Shown here piece after piece: positions 16,418 to 24,151 of a stretch of DNA of 64,000 nt. How positions within the stretch are numbered: position 1 is the stretch's first letter; the number at the start of each line of letters is the position of its first letter. The DNA is taken from NCBI GenBank assembly GCA_036986135.1, contig BTQZ01000006.1:1-64000 (forward strand). The letters are read 5' to 3'. The translations under genes and the position numbers were made by a program. The stretch is from JADFRG01 sp036986135 (GTDB taxonomy: Bacteria > Chloroflexota > Anaerolineae > Anaerolineales > E44-bin32). The notes beneath the pieces are model-generated. The model was not told where the DNA came from, did no database searches, and saw only the letters and a list, made by a program, of their open reading frames with translations.

Positions 16418-16990
16418 ATGATAGATAAGATCAGGTCCTTCTTTAGAGGGAAACCCGCCAGGTTAGCGATAGGTTTGACCCTGCTGCTCGCGGCGACAGA
16501 TGTGACCCTAGTGGCGGCTTCTTTACGTAGTGACCGAGCGGCCGCCGAGCTCGCATCACAGGTCGAGGCTCTCGAATTCAGCCTGGAGCAGCTTAGAGTA
16601 GCCGACGCCGAAGGGCTTAACGACTTGGAATCGGAGTTATCCACAGCCTCGGCCGACCTGCTTAGGCTCGAAGCTTCCTTTCCTGAGATCGGCGCGCCCT
16701 TCGACCTATATCGTCGCGTATTTCAGCTGGCAAGCTCCAGGGGGATCGACCTAAAGAGCGTAAGGCGGATCGCAGGCAGCATCCAGGATACCGGTGCGGG
16801 CACGTTAAGCGTGACGACCTATGTGGTCGACTCAGCGGGCGCCCTCTATGGCTGCCTTTCACTGCTGGCGGATCTCGAGCGCGAAGGACTGCAGACATTG
16901 ACGCTCAACAACATCCTGGTCGATCCGACTGCCGAAGTGTGTGATTTCGGCGTAACGGTGGCCAGGGCCACCGTCTTGGGCAGCGAGTAG
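16418..16990 (+). CDS. pilO: PilO-like pilus alignment protein
   Basis: 190 residues, with GGAGG upstream of the ATG. A basic start is followed by one membrane helix (LAIGLTLLLAATDVTLVAASL), a coiled coil (about 38-85, LASQVEALEFSLEQL) and a ferredoxin-like C-terminal domain (about 95-185). The topology, size and position between pilN and pilM identify it as PilO, the partner of PilN. Sequence similarity to PilO is weak by eye, as is usual in this family, so the call rests mainly on layout and context. Confidence 0.75.
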   Translation: MIDKIRSFFRGKPARLAIGLTLLLAATDVTLVAASLRSDRAAAELASQVEALEFSLEQLRVADAEGLNDLESELSTASADLLRLEASFPEIGAPFDLYRRVFQLASSRGIDLKSVRRIAGSIQDTGAGTLSVTTYVVDSAGALYGCLSLLADLEREGLQTLTLNNILVDPTAEVCDFGVTVARATVLGSE

Positions 16991-17051
16991 TGATGGCACC
17001 CTCAAGAACACGGGGGTTTGGGCTCCTGGAATCTTAAGGAGAGCTGGATCG

Positions 17052-17924
17052 ATGGTTAGAAAAATAGTTACCTTGGACTTCGACGGGCGAAATATACGCA
17101 TGTTGGTGGTGCGCGGAAACCGGGTCCTGCGCTGGGCTTCGGTCTCGGTCCCTCAGGATCTCATGAACCAGGGATTGATCACAGAACCTGATCAAGTTGC
17201 TGCGGGACTGAATCGGCTCTTGGCGACGCATCGCGCGCCGAGGCGGAGGTTGATCACCAGCGTCACTGGGCACCGCATGGTTTCTCGCATGATCTCCATG
17301 CCCAGGATAAAGCCTCAGATGCTCGATGAAGCCATCCGGCGCAAGGCAAAGCAGGAGATGCCGCTCCCGCTGGATCAGACCTACCTATCCTGGCAGGTGA
17401 TCGGGCAAGAGAATAATCACCTTCAGATTTATGCCTTCGCTGTGCCCCGACTCATTATCGACCGGCAGATGGAAGTCCTGAAGGCAGCGAAGATTCGCCC
17501 GCGGGCTATGGATCTGCAGCCCCTCGCACTGGCGAGGGCTGTCAACCAGCCGAATGCCATCATCGTCAACCTGGAAGAGCAGAGTGTCGGAGTCATCCTG
17601 GTGGTTGATGGCATCCCCGCCATCCTTCGCAGCGTCCCACAGGGCGCTGACGTCAGCGAACCAGAAGCAAGGATCGAACGGCTCTCACAGGAGCTGTTCC
17701 GCACGACCCAGTTCTACGACGAGGGCCACCAGACCCGCCCGCTCGACCCGAAAACGGTGGTTTATATGACTGGCTCGCTCTTTGAGAGCCAAGAGATGCG
17801 TCAAATGATGGCGGAGAAAACGTCATTTCCAGTGAAAGTCCCCAACCCGCCTTTCCGGATGGCCAAGGACTTCCCCATCACAAGTTACGTCGTCAACTTG
17901 GGGTTGGCGCTGAAGAAGGTGTAG
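17052..17924 (+). CDS. pilM: PilM-like actin-fold pilus protein
   Basis: 290 residues, with AAGGAGAG upstream of the ATG. It shows the PilM/FtsA-type actin fold: VTLDFDGRNIRMLVV (phosphate 1 loop, with D in place of the usual IG), RRLITSVTGHRMVSRMISMP, EAIRRKAKQEMPLP, IIVNLEEQSVGVILVV (phosphate 2) and VYMTGSLFES. It should sit in the cytoplasm and bind the PilN N-terminus. It is shorter than classical PilM (about 350), mainly in the ATP-binding lobe. It ends 59 bp before pilD. Confidence 0.85.
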   Translation: MVRKIVTLDFDGRNIRMLVVRGNRVLRWASVSVPQDLMNQGLITEPDQVAAGLNRLLATHRAPRRRLITSVTGHRMVSRMISMPRIKPQMLDEAIRRKAKQEMPLPLDQTYLSWQVIGQENNHLQIYAFAVPRLIIDRQMEVLKAAKIRPRAMDLQPLALARAVNQPNAIIVNLEEQSVGVILVVDGIPAILRSVPQGADVSEPEARIERLSQELFRTTQFYDEGHQTRPLDPKTVVYMTGSLFESQEMRQMMAEKTSFPVKVPNPPFRMAKDFPITSYVVNLGLALKKV

Positions 17925-17983
17925 ATCGTGATTCAAGTACTGGCCGTCAGCGCCAACCCGGGCTTAGCAGAGAAGAGAATCTG

Positions 17984-18727
17984 ATGTTGATTTTCATGTT
18001 TGCCGGTCTGCTTGTCGGCAGTTTCCTGAATATGTGTATCGATCGTTTTCCGCGCGACGAATCGATTATCGGCGGACGCTCCCATTGCGATGCTTGCGGG
18101 CACAGTCTTCGGGCCATAGACCTGATCCCGATCCTCAGCTACCTGTTCGTGAGGGGGCATTGCCACTTCTGCGGTGTGCGGATCCCGATTCGCAATTTGG
18201 GGGTCGAGATCGGTACGGTGGCGCTGTTTGGCTTGATCTGGCTGCGTTACCCGGGAAGCTGGGAGACGGTGCTGGTCGCCTTCTACAGCTCGCTGCTGAT
18301 CGTATTCCTGATGATCGATCTCGAGCGCGGCATGATCCTGAACCGGGTCAGCTACCCGGCCATCGCCGTAGCTCTTCTGTTCGCGCTGCTGGTCCCCGAA
18401 CGCACCGTTTTGGAGATGCTGGCCGGCGGAATGATCGCCTTCGGCGTGCTGCTGGCGATTGCGCTCATATTTCCATCGGGCATGGGCATGGGGGACGTCA
18501 AGCTGGCGGCCTTTGTCGGCCTGGCGGTGGGCTACCCCTACGTCTGGCTGGCGCTCTTCCTGGCGTTCGTGTTCGGCGGACTAATCGCTGGCGCGCTCGT
18601 GCTGGTCAAGGTGATGGGGCGGAAGGATCCGATCGCGTTCGGGCCGTTCCTGGCGGCGGGCGCCGTCGTAACAATGCTCTTCGGCGAGCCGATCCTGCAG
18701 TGGTGGGCAGCGGGAGGCCTTTTATGA
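17984..18727 (+). CDS. pilD: Prepilin peptidase / N-methyltransferase PilD
   Basis: 247 residues with about seven membrane helices. The cytoplasmic zinc loop is present (CDAC and CHFC, about residues 36-66), which in this family supports N-methylation. The two catalytic aspartates of the GxGD aspartyl protease are seen in FLMIDLERGMI and GMGMGDVKLA. It cleaves the leader of PilA and the minor prepilins in this locus and methylates the new N-terminus. A 15-codon open frame (18724-18771) overlaps its end and touches the pilT start. Confidence 0.95.
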   Translation: MLIFMFAGLLVGSFLNMCIDRFPRDESIIGGRSHCDACGHSLRAIDLIPILSYLFVRGHCHFCGVRIPIRNLGVEIGTVALFGLIWLRYPGSWETVLVAFYSSLLIVFLMIDLERGMILNRVSYPAIAVALLFALLVPERTVLEMLAGGMIAFGVLLAIALIFPSGMGMGDVKLAAFVGLAVGYPYVWLALFLAFVFGGLIAGALVLVKVMGRKDPIAFGPFLAAGAVVTMLFGEPILQWWAAGGLL

Positions 18728-18770
18728 GGATCGACAAGCAGATCATACGCTGGTGGTCGGGAGGCATCTG

Positions 18771-19838
18771 ATGCAAATCGACGAACTGCTCAGGATCGCA
18801 GTGCAGAAACGGGCCTCCGACCTGCATGTTCGTGCTGGCGCGCCTCCGATTCTTCGTATCCACGGGGACTTGATCCCGATCGGAGACGGCCACGCGACCG
18901 CGCTCAGCCCCGAGGAGACGACTCAGGCGTTTAAAGATGTGACGCGGGAGGGGCACCGCCAGGATTTTGCAGCGACCCGCGAACTCGACTTCCACTATGA
19001 GGTGCCGAATCTAGCCCACTTTCGGGTTAACGCCAGCGTGCAGCGCGGATCGATATCGCTGGCATTCCGAAGGATCGGCCTGGAGATTCCATCCATCGAG
19101 GAGTTGAACCTGCCATCGATCTGCGGGAGCCTGACACTCAAGCCGCGTGGCCTGATCCTCGTGACCGGCCCAACCGGAAGTGGTAAATCCACCACGTTGG
19201 CGGCCATGATCCAGCACCTCAATCAGCACGACGCGCGGGTGGTGGTCACGATCGAAGACCCGATCGAATACCTGCACGAGGACCGGCGTTGTGTGATTAT
19301 GCAACGCGAGGTCGGGCGGGATACGGAGTCGTTTGCCAGAGCCCTGCGGTCGGCGCTGCGGCAGGATGTGGACGTCATCCTGGTGGGTGAGATGCGGGAT
19401 CCGGAGACGATGGCGGCTTGCCTGACGGCAGCGGAGACCGGCCACCTGGTGATGTCCACCCTTCATACCAGCAGCGCCTCGATGACGATCGACCGCGTGA
19501 TCGACGTGTTTCCGCCGCATCAGCAGGACCAGATCCGGATGCAGCTCTCGCTGACATTAGAAGCGGTGCTGTCCCAGATCCTGCTGCCACGCATCGACGT
19601 CGAGGGCCGTGTGCCGGCGGTCGAGGTCATGCTTTCAAGCACCGCGGTGCGAAACCTGATCCGCGAAGGCAAGACGCATCAGATGCCCAACGTGATCCAG
19701 ACCAGCTCCGGAGCCGGCATGCAATCGCTGGAGCAGTCGTTAAATGGCCTGCTTCAGAGAAACATGATCACCATGGAAGGGGCCCTGGCGACGGCGAATG
19801 ACCCCGAAGCGCTGAAGGCTTTGGTGACGCGTGGGTAG
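18771..19838 (+). CDS. pilT: Twitching motility ATPase PilT
   Basis: 355 residues from the ATG at 18771, with GGGAGG just before it; six more codons upstream are possible. Family motifs are complete: KRASDLHVRAGAPPILRIHG, Walker A GPTGSGKST, the EDPIEY Asp box, the Walker B region VDVILVGEMRDPET, the His box MSTLHTSSA, and the AIRNLIREGKTHQ-like block (AVRNLIREGKTHQMPNV). PilT drives pilus retraction, so the locus should support twitching or DNA uptake. It is the last gene before pilA, with which it shares strand but not obviously a transcript. Confidence 0.96.
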   Translation: MQIDELLRIAVQKRASDLHVRAGAPPILRIHGDLIPIGDGHATALSPEETTQAFKDVTREGHRQDFAATRELDFHYEVPNLAHFRVNASVQRGSISLAFRRIGLEIPSIEELNLPSICGSLTLKPRGLILVTGPTGSGKSTTLAAMIQHLNQHDARVVVTIEDPIEYLHEDRRCVIMQREVGRDTESFARALRSALRQDVDVILVGEMRDPETMAACLTAAETGHLVMSTLHTSSASMTIDRVIDVFPPHQQDQIRMQLSLTLEAVLSQILLPRIDVEGRVPAVEVMLSSTAVRNLIREGKTHQMPNVIQTSSGAGMQSLEQSLNGLLQRNMITMEGALATANDPEALKALVTRG

Positions 19839-19860
19839 CCTAGGACCATCGGATTAGGAC

Positions 19861-19888
19861 TGTAAGGAGTATGTAAGGGCCCTGTAAG
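19861..19888 (+). promoter_or_regulatory. Three 11-bp-phased TGTAAG repeats upstream of pilA
   Basis: TGTAAG begins at 19861, 19872 and 19883, an exact 11-bp period. OmpR/PhoB-type regulators bind direct repeats of this spacing next to the -35 position. An extended -10-like TGCAATACT lies at 19908-19916, 19 nt after the last box. Confidence 0.55.
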
Positions 19889-20042
19889 TGCTGCGGCGAT
19901 CTGAATATGCAATACTGCTCACGTAACAATAACCTGTATGGGGAAGGAGGCGTTATACGAAGGCAATCATTGACGAACCGGACGTTTGGAGAATCTGGTC
20001 TGACGAGAATTGAAATCCGAATAAGTATTTGGAGGATAACCA

Positions 20043-20399
20043 ATGCTGAGAAAACTTAGAAAGGGAGAACGAGGCTTCACGCTCGTCGAGCTGCTCGTAA
20101 CCATCGCCATCCTGGGCACGCTGTTCGGGATAGTGACATTGGCTCTGAACGGCCTGACCGTCAGTACAACCGCCAACATCAAGAAGGCCGAACTGGATCA
20201 GGTGCAGACCTCGGTAGATATCTACCTGGCGGCCAATTATCCGGGCACGACGGCCATCCCGGTTCGAGTAGTCGGGAGTGCGGCCGTCATCGCATCCGCT
20301 GATATTGCCACCGACGCGCCCTTTGCGACATACCTTCGTTCGCTGCCGACCCAATACACTTACTATTGGGACACGTCCGGCAACGTTACGCAACCTTAG
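20043..20399 (+). CDS. pilA: Major type IV pilin PilA
   Basis: 118 residues with a strong ribosome site (GGAGG, 7 nt before ATG). A short leader (MLRKLRKGERG) is followed by the prepilin cleavage site and FTLVELLVTIAILGTLFGIV, with Glu 5 of the mature protein. The head is only about 80 residues and lacks the C-terminal cysteine pair, as in short GspG-like or Gram-positive pilins. Its own upstream region and a strong terminator right after it indicate a separate, probably abundant transcript, as expected for the filament subunit. Confidence 0.93.
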   Translation: MLRKLRKGERGFTLVELLVTIAILGTLFGIVTLALNGLTVSTTANIKKAELDQVQTSVDIYLAANYPGTTAIPVRVVGSAAVIASADIATDAPFATYLRSLPTQYTYYWDTSGNVTQP

Positions 20400-20454
20400 T
20401 TGAGCGGAGTCTGATCGAGTCGAACCAAGCCTCAGTTCCCCATCGGGTGAAACC

Positions 20455-20487
20455 GTCGACCCAGCTAATGCTGGGTCGACTTTGTTT
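20455..20487 (+). terminator. Intrinsic terminator of pilA
   Basis: Perfect 11-bp stem GTCGACCCAGC/GCTGGGTCGAC with a TAAT loop, followed by TTTGTTT. It lies 55 bp after the pilA stop codon. Confidence 0.93.
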
Positions 20488-20587
20488 ATGAGCGGCAGTA
20501 ATGCAGGCAATTTGCCGCCCCACAGCCCCACCGCCCGCTGCTTGGGCTCTATCTGTCCCGCGGACCTTTTTTGCTTCCATCGCATGC

Positions 20588-20593
20588 TAGAAT
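20588..20593 (+). promoter_or_regulatory. Extended -10 element directly before recF
   Basis: TGCTAGAAT has the TGn extension plus TAGAAT and ends 9 nt before the recF ATG. This leaves room for a leader of only a few bases, so the transcript is probably leaderless or nearly so. No ribosome site is seen. Confidence 0.5.
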
Positions 20594-20602
20594 GCCCCTC
20601 CC

Positions 20603-21757
20603 ATGCGGCTGGCCCACCTCACCCTGACCGACTTCCGTAATTTCGGCGGCCTGCAAACCGAATTCCCTCCCGGTCCCACAGTTATCGTCGGCGCCAACGC
20701 GCAGGGCAAGACCAGTCTGCTGGAGGCGGTCTACTTTCTCGTCGGCGCCTCCTCCCCCCATGCTTCACACGACAGCCAGCTCATTCGCCTCGATGCCGAC
20801 CCGCGCATCGCGCGGCTGGTCGCCGAGCTCGAGCGGGCGGATCGTAAGGAGACGATCGAGATCCGCTTGATCCTGGGTTCGCTGGAAAATAGGCAGGAAC
20901 GGCTGCGCAAGGAGATCCTGATCAACGGTGTGAAGAAGCGGGCCATGGACCTTCACGGCCGCTTCAATGCGGTCCTTTTCCTGCCGCGGGACGTGCAGGT
21001 GGTGGAGGGCTCGCCCGGGGAGCGGAGGCGGGAGCTAGATTCAACGATCTCTCAGGCCGATCCCGACTACGCGCGCCTGCTGAGCGAGTATGGCAAGGTG
21101 CTCACCCAGCGCAATGCGCTGTTAAGACAGCTGCAAGAGCGGCGTGGCGAAGTGGGCGAGCTCGGCTTCTGGGACAAGCGGCTGGCGGAGCTGGGAGCGG
21201 AGGTCATGCTCGCCCGCGCCACGGCCCTGGCGCAGCTCCAGACGCTGTCCGCCCCGATCCATGGGGAACTGACCGCCGATTCGGAGGCGCTGACCCTGCA
21301 CTATCGGCCGGCGTATGAACCTGGGGGGTCCTTCGACCAGGGCGCCTGGCTGACCGGCTCCCTGCGAGAAGGCCTGCAGGCGGAGTTCGAGCGGCTCAGA
21401 CCCAGCGAATTGCGGCGCGGCATGACGCTCACCGGTCCGCAGCGCGATGATCTCTCACTGCAGGTGAATGGGCTGGAGTTGAGGCACTACGGCTCGCGGG
21501 GCCAGAATCGCACCGCTATGCTGGCCTTCAAGCTGGCGCAGGTGGATTGGCTGCATCGGCGCACCGGGGAGCAGCCGGTGCTGCTGCTGGACGAGGTCCT
21601 GGCCGAGCTCGATCCCGCGCGCCGCGGTTATTTGCTCGATCGTCTGGCAGGCTCGCAGCAGGCGCTGCTCACCGCGGCGGACGTAGGTATGTTCGACTCG
21701 GGCTTTCTCGAAAGTGCGACGGTTTGGACAATGAGCGCCGGCGCCCTTTCCGGCTAG
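20603..21757 (+). CDS. recF: DNA replication and repair protein RecF
   Basis: 384 residues, normal for RecF. N-terminus LTLTDFRNF, Walker A VGANAQGKTSLLEAVY, the ABC-like signature block around FLPRDVQVVEGSPGERRRELD, a central helical arm, TLTGPQRDDL and the Walker B region PVLLLDEVLAELDPARRGYL. RecF helps load RecA at gapped DNA. The usual dnaA-dnaN-recF context is absent here. No gene follows closely on the same strand; the four-helix-bundle gene begins 103 bp later. Confidence 0.97.
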   Translation: MRLAHLTLTDFRNFGGLQTEFPPGPTVIVGANAQGKTSLLEAVYFLVGASSPHASHDSQLIRLDADPRIARLVAELERADRKETIEIRLILGSLENRQERLRKEILINGVKKRAMDLHGRFNAVLFLPRDVQVVEGSPGERRRELDSTISQADPDYARLLSEYGKVLTQRNALLRQLQERRGEVGELGFWDKRLAELGAEVMLARATALAQLQTLSAPIHGELTADSEALTLHYRPAYEPGGSFDQGAWLTGSLREGLQAEFERLRPSELRRGMTLTGPQRDDLSLQVNGLELRHYGSRGQNRTAMLAFKLAQVDWLHRRTGEQPVLLLDEVLAELDPARRGYLLDRLAGSQQALLTAADVGMFDSGFLESATVWTMSAGALSG

Positions 21758-21860
21758 TTGCTCGGCTCCAAGCTGACCTCGATCCTCTGATTTTCCTTGC
21801 CGCGCCCCGGATCTGCGCTCAGGATAAACTAAGGGCAAAGGTACATGTGAGGATCTCAGG

Positions 21861-22238
21861 ATGTCCCCGATCCTGCGGCATTTCGAACTCGATGTTTATC
21901 AGCTGGCCTACGACGGCGCATTGCTGATCTTCGATATGTCTGAGATGTTTCCTGCGGACGAGGGTTCCACACTAACGGATCGAATCCGTCGATCGTCGCG
22001 AGCGGTTTATTCCGGTATCGCCGACGCGTGGGGGCACCGGCTGTACGAGGCCGCCTTCACCAGCAAATTGATTGGCGCCGAGGCCATGGCGGCGGAAACA
22101 CAGACCTGGCTGCGTTTCGCGGCCGAACGAGAATACATCCAGCGAAATCGGTCCGGTCACCTATTGGCGCTTTACGACAGGATTATCGATAAGCTGATAA
22201 AGATGATCGCCGACCCCGATCCCTGGCTGCTGCCTTGA
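21861..22238 (+). CDS. Four-helix-bundle protein (23S rRNA intervening-sequence family)
   Basis: 125 residues. FELDVYQLAYDGALLIFDMSEMFP, followed by LTDRIRRSSRAVYSGIADAWG and a helical tail ending in LIKMIADPDPWLLP, matches the four helix bundle (S23/bAvd-like) family. Members occur inside rRNA intervening sequences, next to diversity-generating retroelements, or alone; no rRNA and no reverse transcriptase is nearby here. The pentameric barrel-like members bind nucleic acid, but no function can be assigned. It lies next to a decayed mazF, so the site may be a small accessory island. Confidence 0.85.
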   Translation: MSPILRHFELDVYQLAYDGALLIFDMSEMFPADEGSTLTDRIRRSSRAVYSGIADAWGHRLYEAAFTSKLIGAEAMAAETQTWLRFAAEREYIQRNRSGHLLALYDRIIDKLIKMIADPDPWLLP

Positions 22239-22247
22239 GCAAGGTGA

Positions 22248-22436
22248 TTAGCGTTTCGATTCCTCAAGTAATGCGCGGACTTTGGCAAGTACATCCTCCA
22301 CAATCTGGGATGGCAGCTCGGCGTTGAATTCCGCTCGCCTCCGACGCCAATCCAAGCTCTTGATCTGATCCGCCAAGACGACCCCTCCTGCTTCAAGATT
22401 CTCGGGAATGGCTACTTCAAAAGGGCAGCCTTTGCC
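22248..22436 (-). pseudogene. MazF toxin remnant (C-terminal half only)
   Basis: The minus strand from 22436 to the TAA at 22248 reads GKGCPFEVAIPENLEAGG and then VVLADQIKSLDWRRRRAEF, ending in a helix with VLAKVRALLEE. This is the C-terminal half of MazF-type endoribonucleases. A TAG sits directly upstream in frame, with no start codon, and another frame shows LALGFSVRS, like the preceding MazF strand, so a frameshift has occurred. The N-terminal catalytic part is missing and no antitoxin gene is seen. It lies between a four-helix-bundle gene and rsmG. Confidence 0.75.
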
Positions 22437-22493
22437 CTAGTAGTGATCGGACAGAAAAGCCCAAGGCCAACCTTTGCTTCTCGCCCATTCATC

Positions 22494-23201
22494 TTAGATC
22501 GGCCGTTTGCTAGGAATGCCCGGGCGCCGCGGGTACTTTTCCGGCGTGGCGGCGGACTTTCGCACGACGACCAGATGACGCGTCTCGGTCACGCTCGGCA
22601 GCTCCACTGGAATAATCCCCTCCAGCTCCCCTCCCAATACTTCCAGAGCGAGCTGTGCCGAATGAGCCTCCGCAGGGGCCGTGTCGCCTTTCTGCGCAAC
22701 CGCCCTGCCCTCCATCTTCGCCAGGGGCAGCAGGTACTCGAGCAAAGTGGGGAGCTTCGCAACCGCGCGCGCCACCGCCCAATCGAACGTCTCGCGATGC
22801 TCGGGCGATCTCCCCACCTGCTCGGCGCGGGAGTGGATCACCGCGACGTTTGTGAGCTGTAATTGATCCACGACGTGCCGGCAGAACTGCGCCTTCTTGC
22901 CGACCGACTCCACCAGCACCATGTGCACCTGCGTACAGGCGATGCGGATCGGAATTCCCGGAAAGCCGGCGCCTGTACCGATGTCGATGATCCGGTCGCC
23001 CGGTCGAGGGCGCATCGCCGTGAGGCAGCTCAGCGAATCCAGGAAATGCTTGACTTCGATTTGCGCCCGATCGGTGACGGAGGTCAGGTTGAAGCGCCGG
23101 TTCCAGGCCTGAAGCTCGGCGGCATACCAGTCGAAGGCCTCCAGCTGGCGGACGTTGAGCCGGATGCCGAATTGGGATTCGGCGTGTTCGCTCCAGTGCA
23201 T
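22494..23201 (-). CDS. rsmG: 16S rRNA (guanine-527-N7)-methyltransferase RsmG
   Basis: 235 residues. NLTSVTDRAQIEVKHFLDSL is the family start motif, followed by the SAM site IIDIGTGAGFPGIPIRIA, the LVESVGKKAQFC block and VARAVAKLPTLLEYLLPL. RsmG methylates G527 of 16S rRNA with S-adenosylmethionine; its loss is known to give low-level streptomycin resistance. The C-terminal 20 residues (TPEKYPRRPGIPSKRPI) match the usual conserved end. It is a single gene here, without the common mnmG or parA neighbours. ATG at 23201 is the natural start. Confidence 0.96.
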   Translation of the reverse strand: MHWSEHAESQFGIRLNVRQLEAFDWYAAELQAWNRRFNLTSVTDRAQIEVKHFLDSLSCLTAMRPRPGDRIIDIGTGAGFPGIPIRIACTQVHMVLVESVGKKAQFCRHVVDQLQLTNVAVIHSRAEQVGRSPEHRETFDWAVARAVAKLPTLLEYLLPLAKMEGRAVAQKGDTAPAEAHSAQLALEVLGGELEGIIPVELPSVTETRHLVVVRKSAATPEKYPRRPGIPSKRPI

Positions 23202-23267
23202 ATGTCAGAAGCATAGCGCATTTGGGCAAGGGAGCGCCTTGGAGCTGGGGTGCGCGGGTGCTCCACA

Positions 23268-23305
23268 GCCCCCCCTGCTCCCCTGCCCCGAAGCTCCCCT
23301 GCTCC
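23268..23305 (-). repeat. G-rich intergenic repeat, copy B
   Basis: On the minus strand two GAGCAGGGG-type blocks are separated by AGCTTCGGGGC. It sits between the end of the metallo-beta-lactamase-fold gene and the start of rsmG. Confidence 0.65.
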
Positions 23306-24133
23306 TTAACCCATGCTGCGGATATGCAGTTTGCGCAGGCCGGCCTGCAGCCGGAGCAGGACCAGGTCGCCGCGCGCGTTCAGGACCGCATAGTCCTTGA
23401 GCAGGCCTTTTGCCACGCTTTGGGCGACCTCTGGCGAGTCACCCTTCTTCTTCATTCGCTGCAGCCGCACCGGAATTTTGCGTACGAAGCGGGCCATGGC
23501 GTTCAACGCCTCGCGATCGACGCTGCCGTCTCTTCCTGATATCAGCAGGAAAGAGCTGAAGGCCCCACTTCGCAGCTCGTCGAGCGACTCGATCCAGGCT
23601 TCGATCTCCGCATCACCGATGTAGGGGGGTTCCGAGACTGTGACCGTGTCGCCGATAAATGCAATCTTGGCCTCCGGGAGCACGACCCACATGGAACCTG
23701 CGGTGGGGCCCGGGCGATGCCAGAAGAGCACTTCGCGCTCTCCCAGATGGAGCTTGAGCTCATGCTCAAATGAGATCGAAGGAATGGCCTTATGCACACC
23801 GGTGATGCGTTTCAGCGCGTCCGCCTCCGCTCCGATGGGCTTTGCCGACCCCTTGAAAGCGTCGGGCCAGCCCCGTATGGCCTGCAGTGTGGCCTCTTGC
23901 GCTAGGATGGGAAGATCGAATGCGCGCATGCCCAGCGCCCGATCCGGATGCTGATCCATCAGCGCAATGTACTTCGGCCTGCCGGTGTTTGTCAGCTGAC
24001 CCATCCAATCCCTTCCATCGTCCGGCTTCAGCGGCACGTCCACCAGCAAAATGCCGTCATTCGACGGCACTGCTCCGAGGATGACCCCGAGATATCGAGC
24101 TTCGACGAGCACTCCAGAACGATGCTTGCGCAT
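23306..24133 (-). CDS. Metallo-beta-lactamase-fold protein with degenerate metal site
   Basis: 275 residues. The fold is recognisable: ILLVDVPLKPDDGRDWMGQL, then the position of the HxHxDH motif, which here reads DQHPDR, and GPTAGSMWVV where GHTPGS is expected, followed by the retained FIGDTV aspartate. Three of the expected metal-binding histidines are therefore replaced (by Asp, Arg and Pro). The C-terminal 80 residues are a basic helical domain (RFVRKIPVRLQRMKKKG) that may bind nucleic acid or a partner. It starts 18 bp after the multi-GAF kinase and is probably in the same transcript. It may be a non-enzymatic sensor or use an altered metal site. Confidence 0.8.
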   Translation of the reverse strand: MRKHRSGVLVEARYLGVILGAVPSNDGILLVDVPLKPDDGRDWMGQLTNTGRPKYIALMDQHPDRALGMRAFDLPILAQEATLQAIRGWPDAFKGSAKPIGAEADALKRITGVHKAIPSISFEHELKLHLGEREVLFWHRPGPTAGSMWVVLPEAKIAFIGDTVTVSEPPYIGDAEIEAWIESLDELRSGAFSSFLLISGRDGSVDREALNAMARFVRKIPVRLQRMKKKGDSPEVAQSVAKGLLKDYAVLNARGDLVLLRLQAGLRKLHIRSMG

Positions 24134-24151
24134 TGGATTAGTGGTTTCGAA

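Noticed and set aside
21861..22238. Diversity-generating retroelement accessory protein (Avd)
   Set aside because: No reverse transcriptase, template repeat or variable repeat is present in the neighbourhood.
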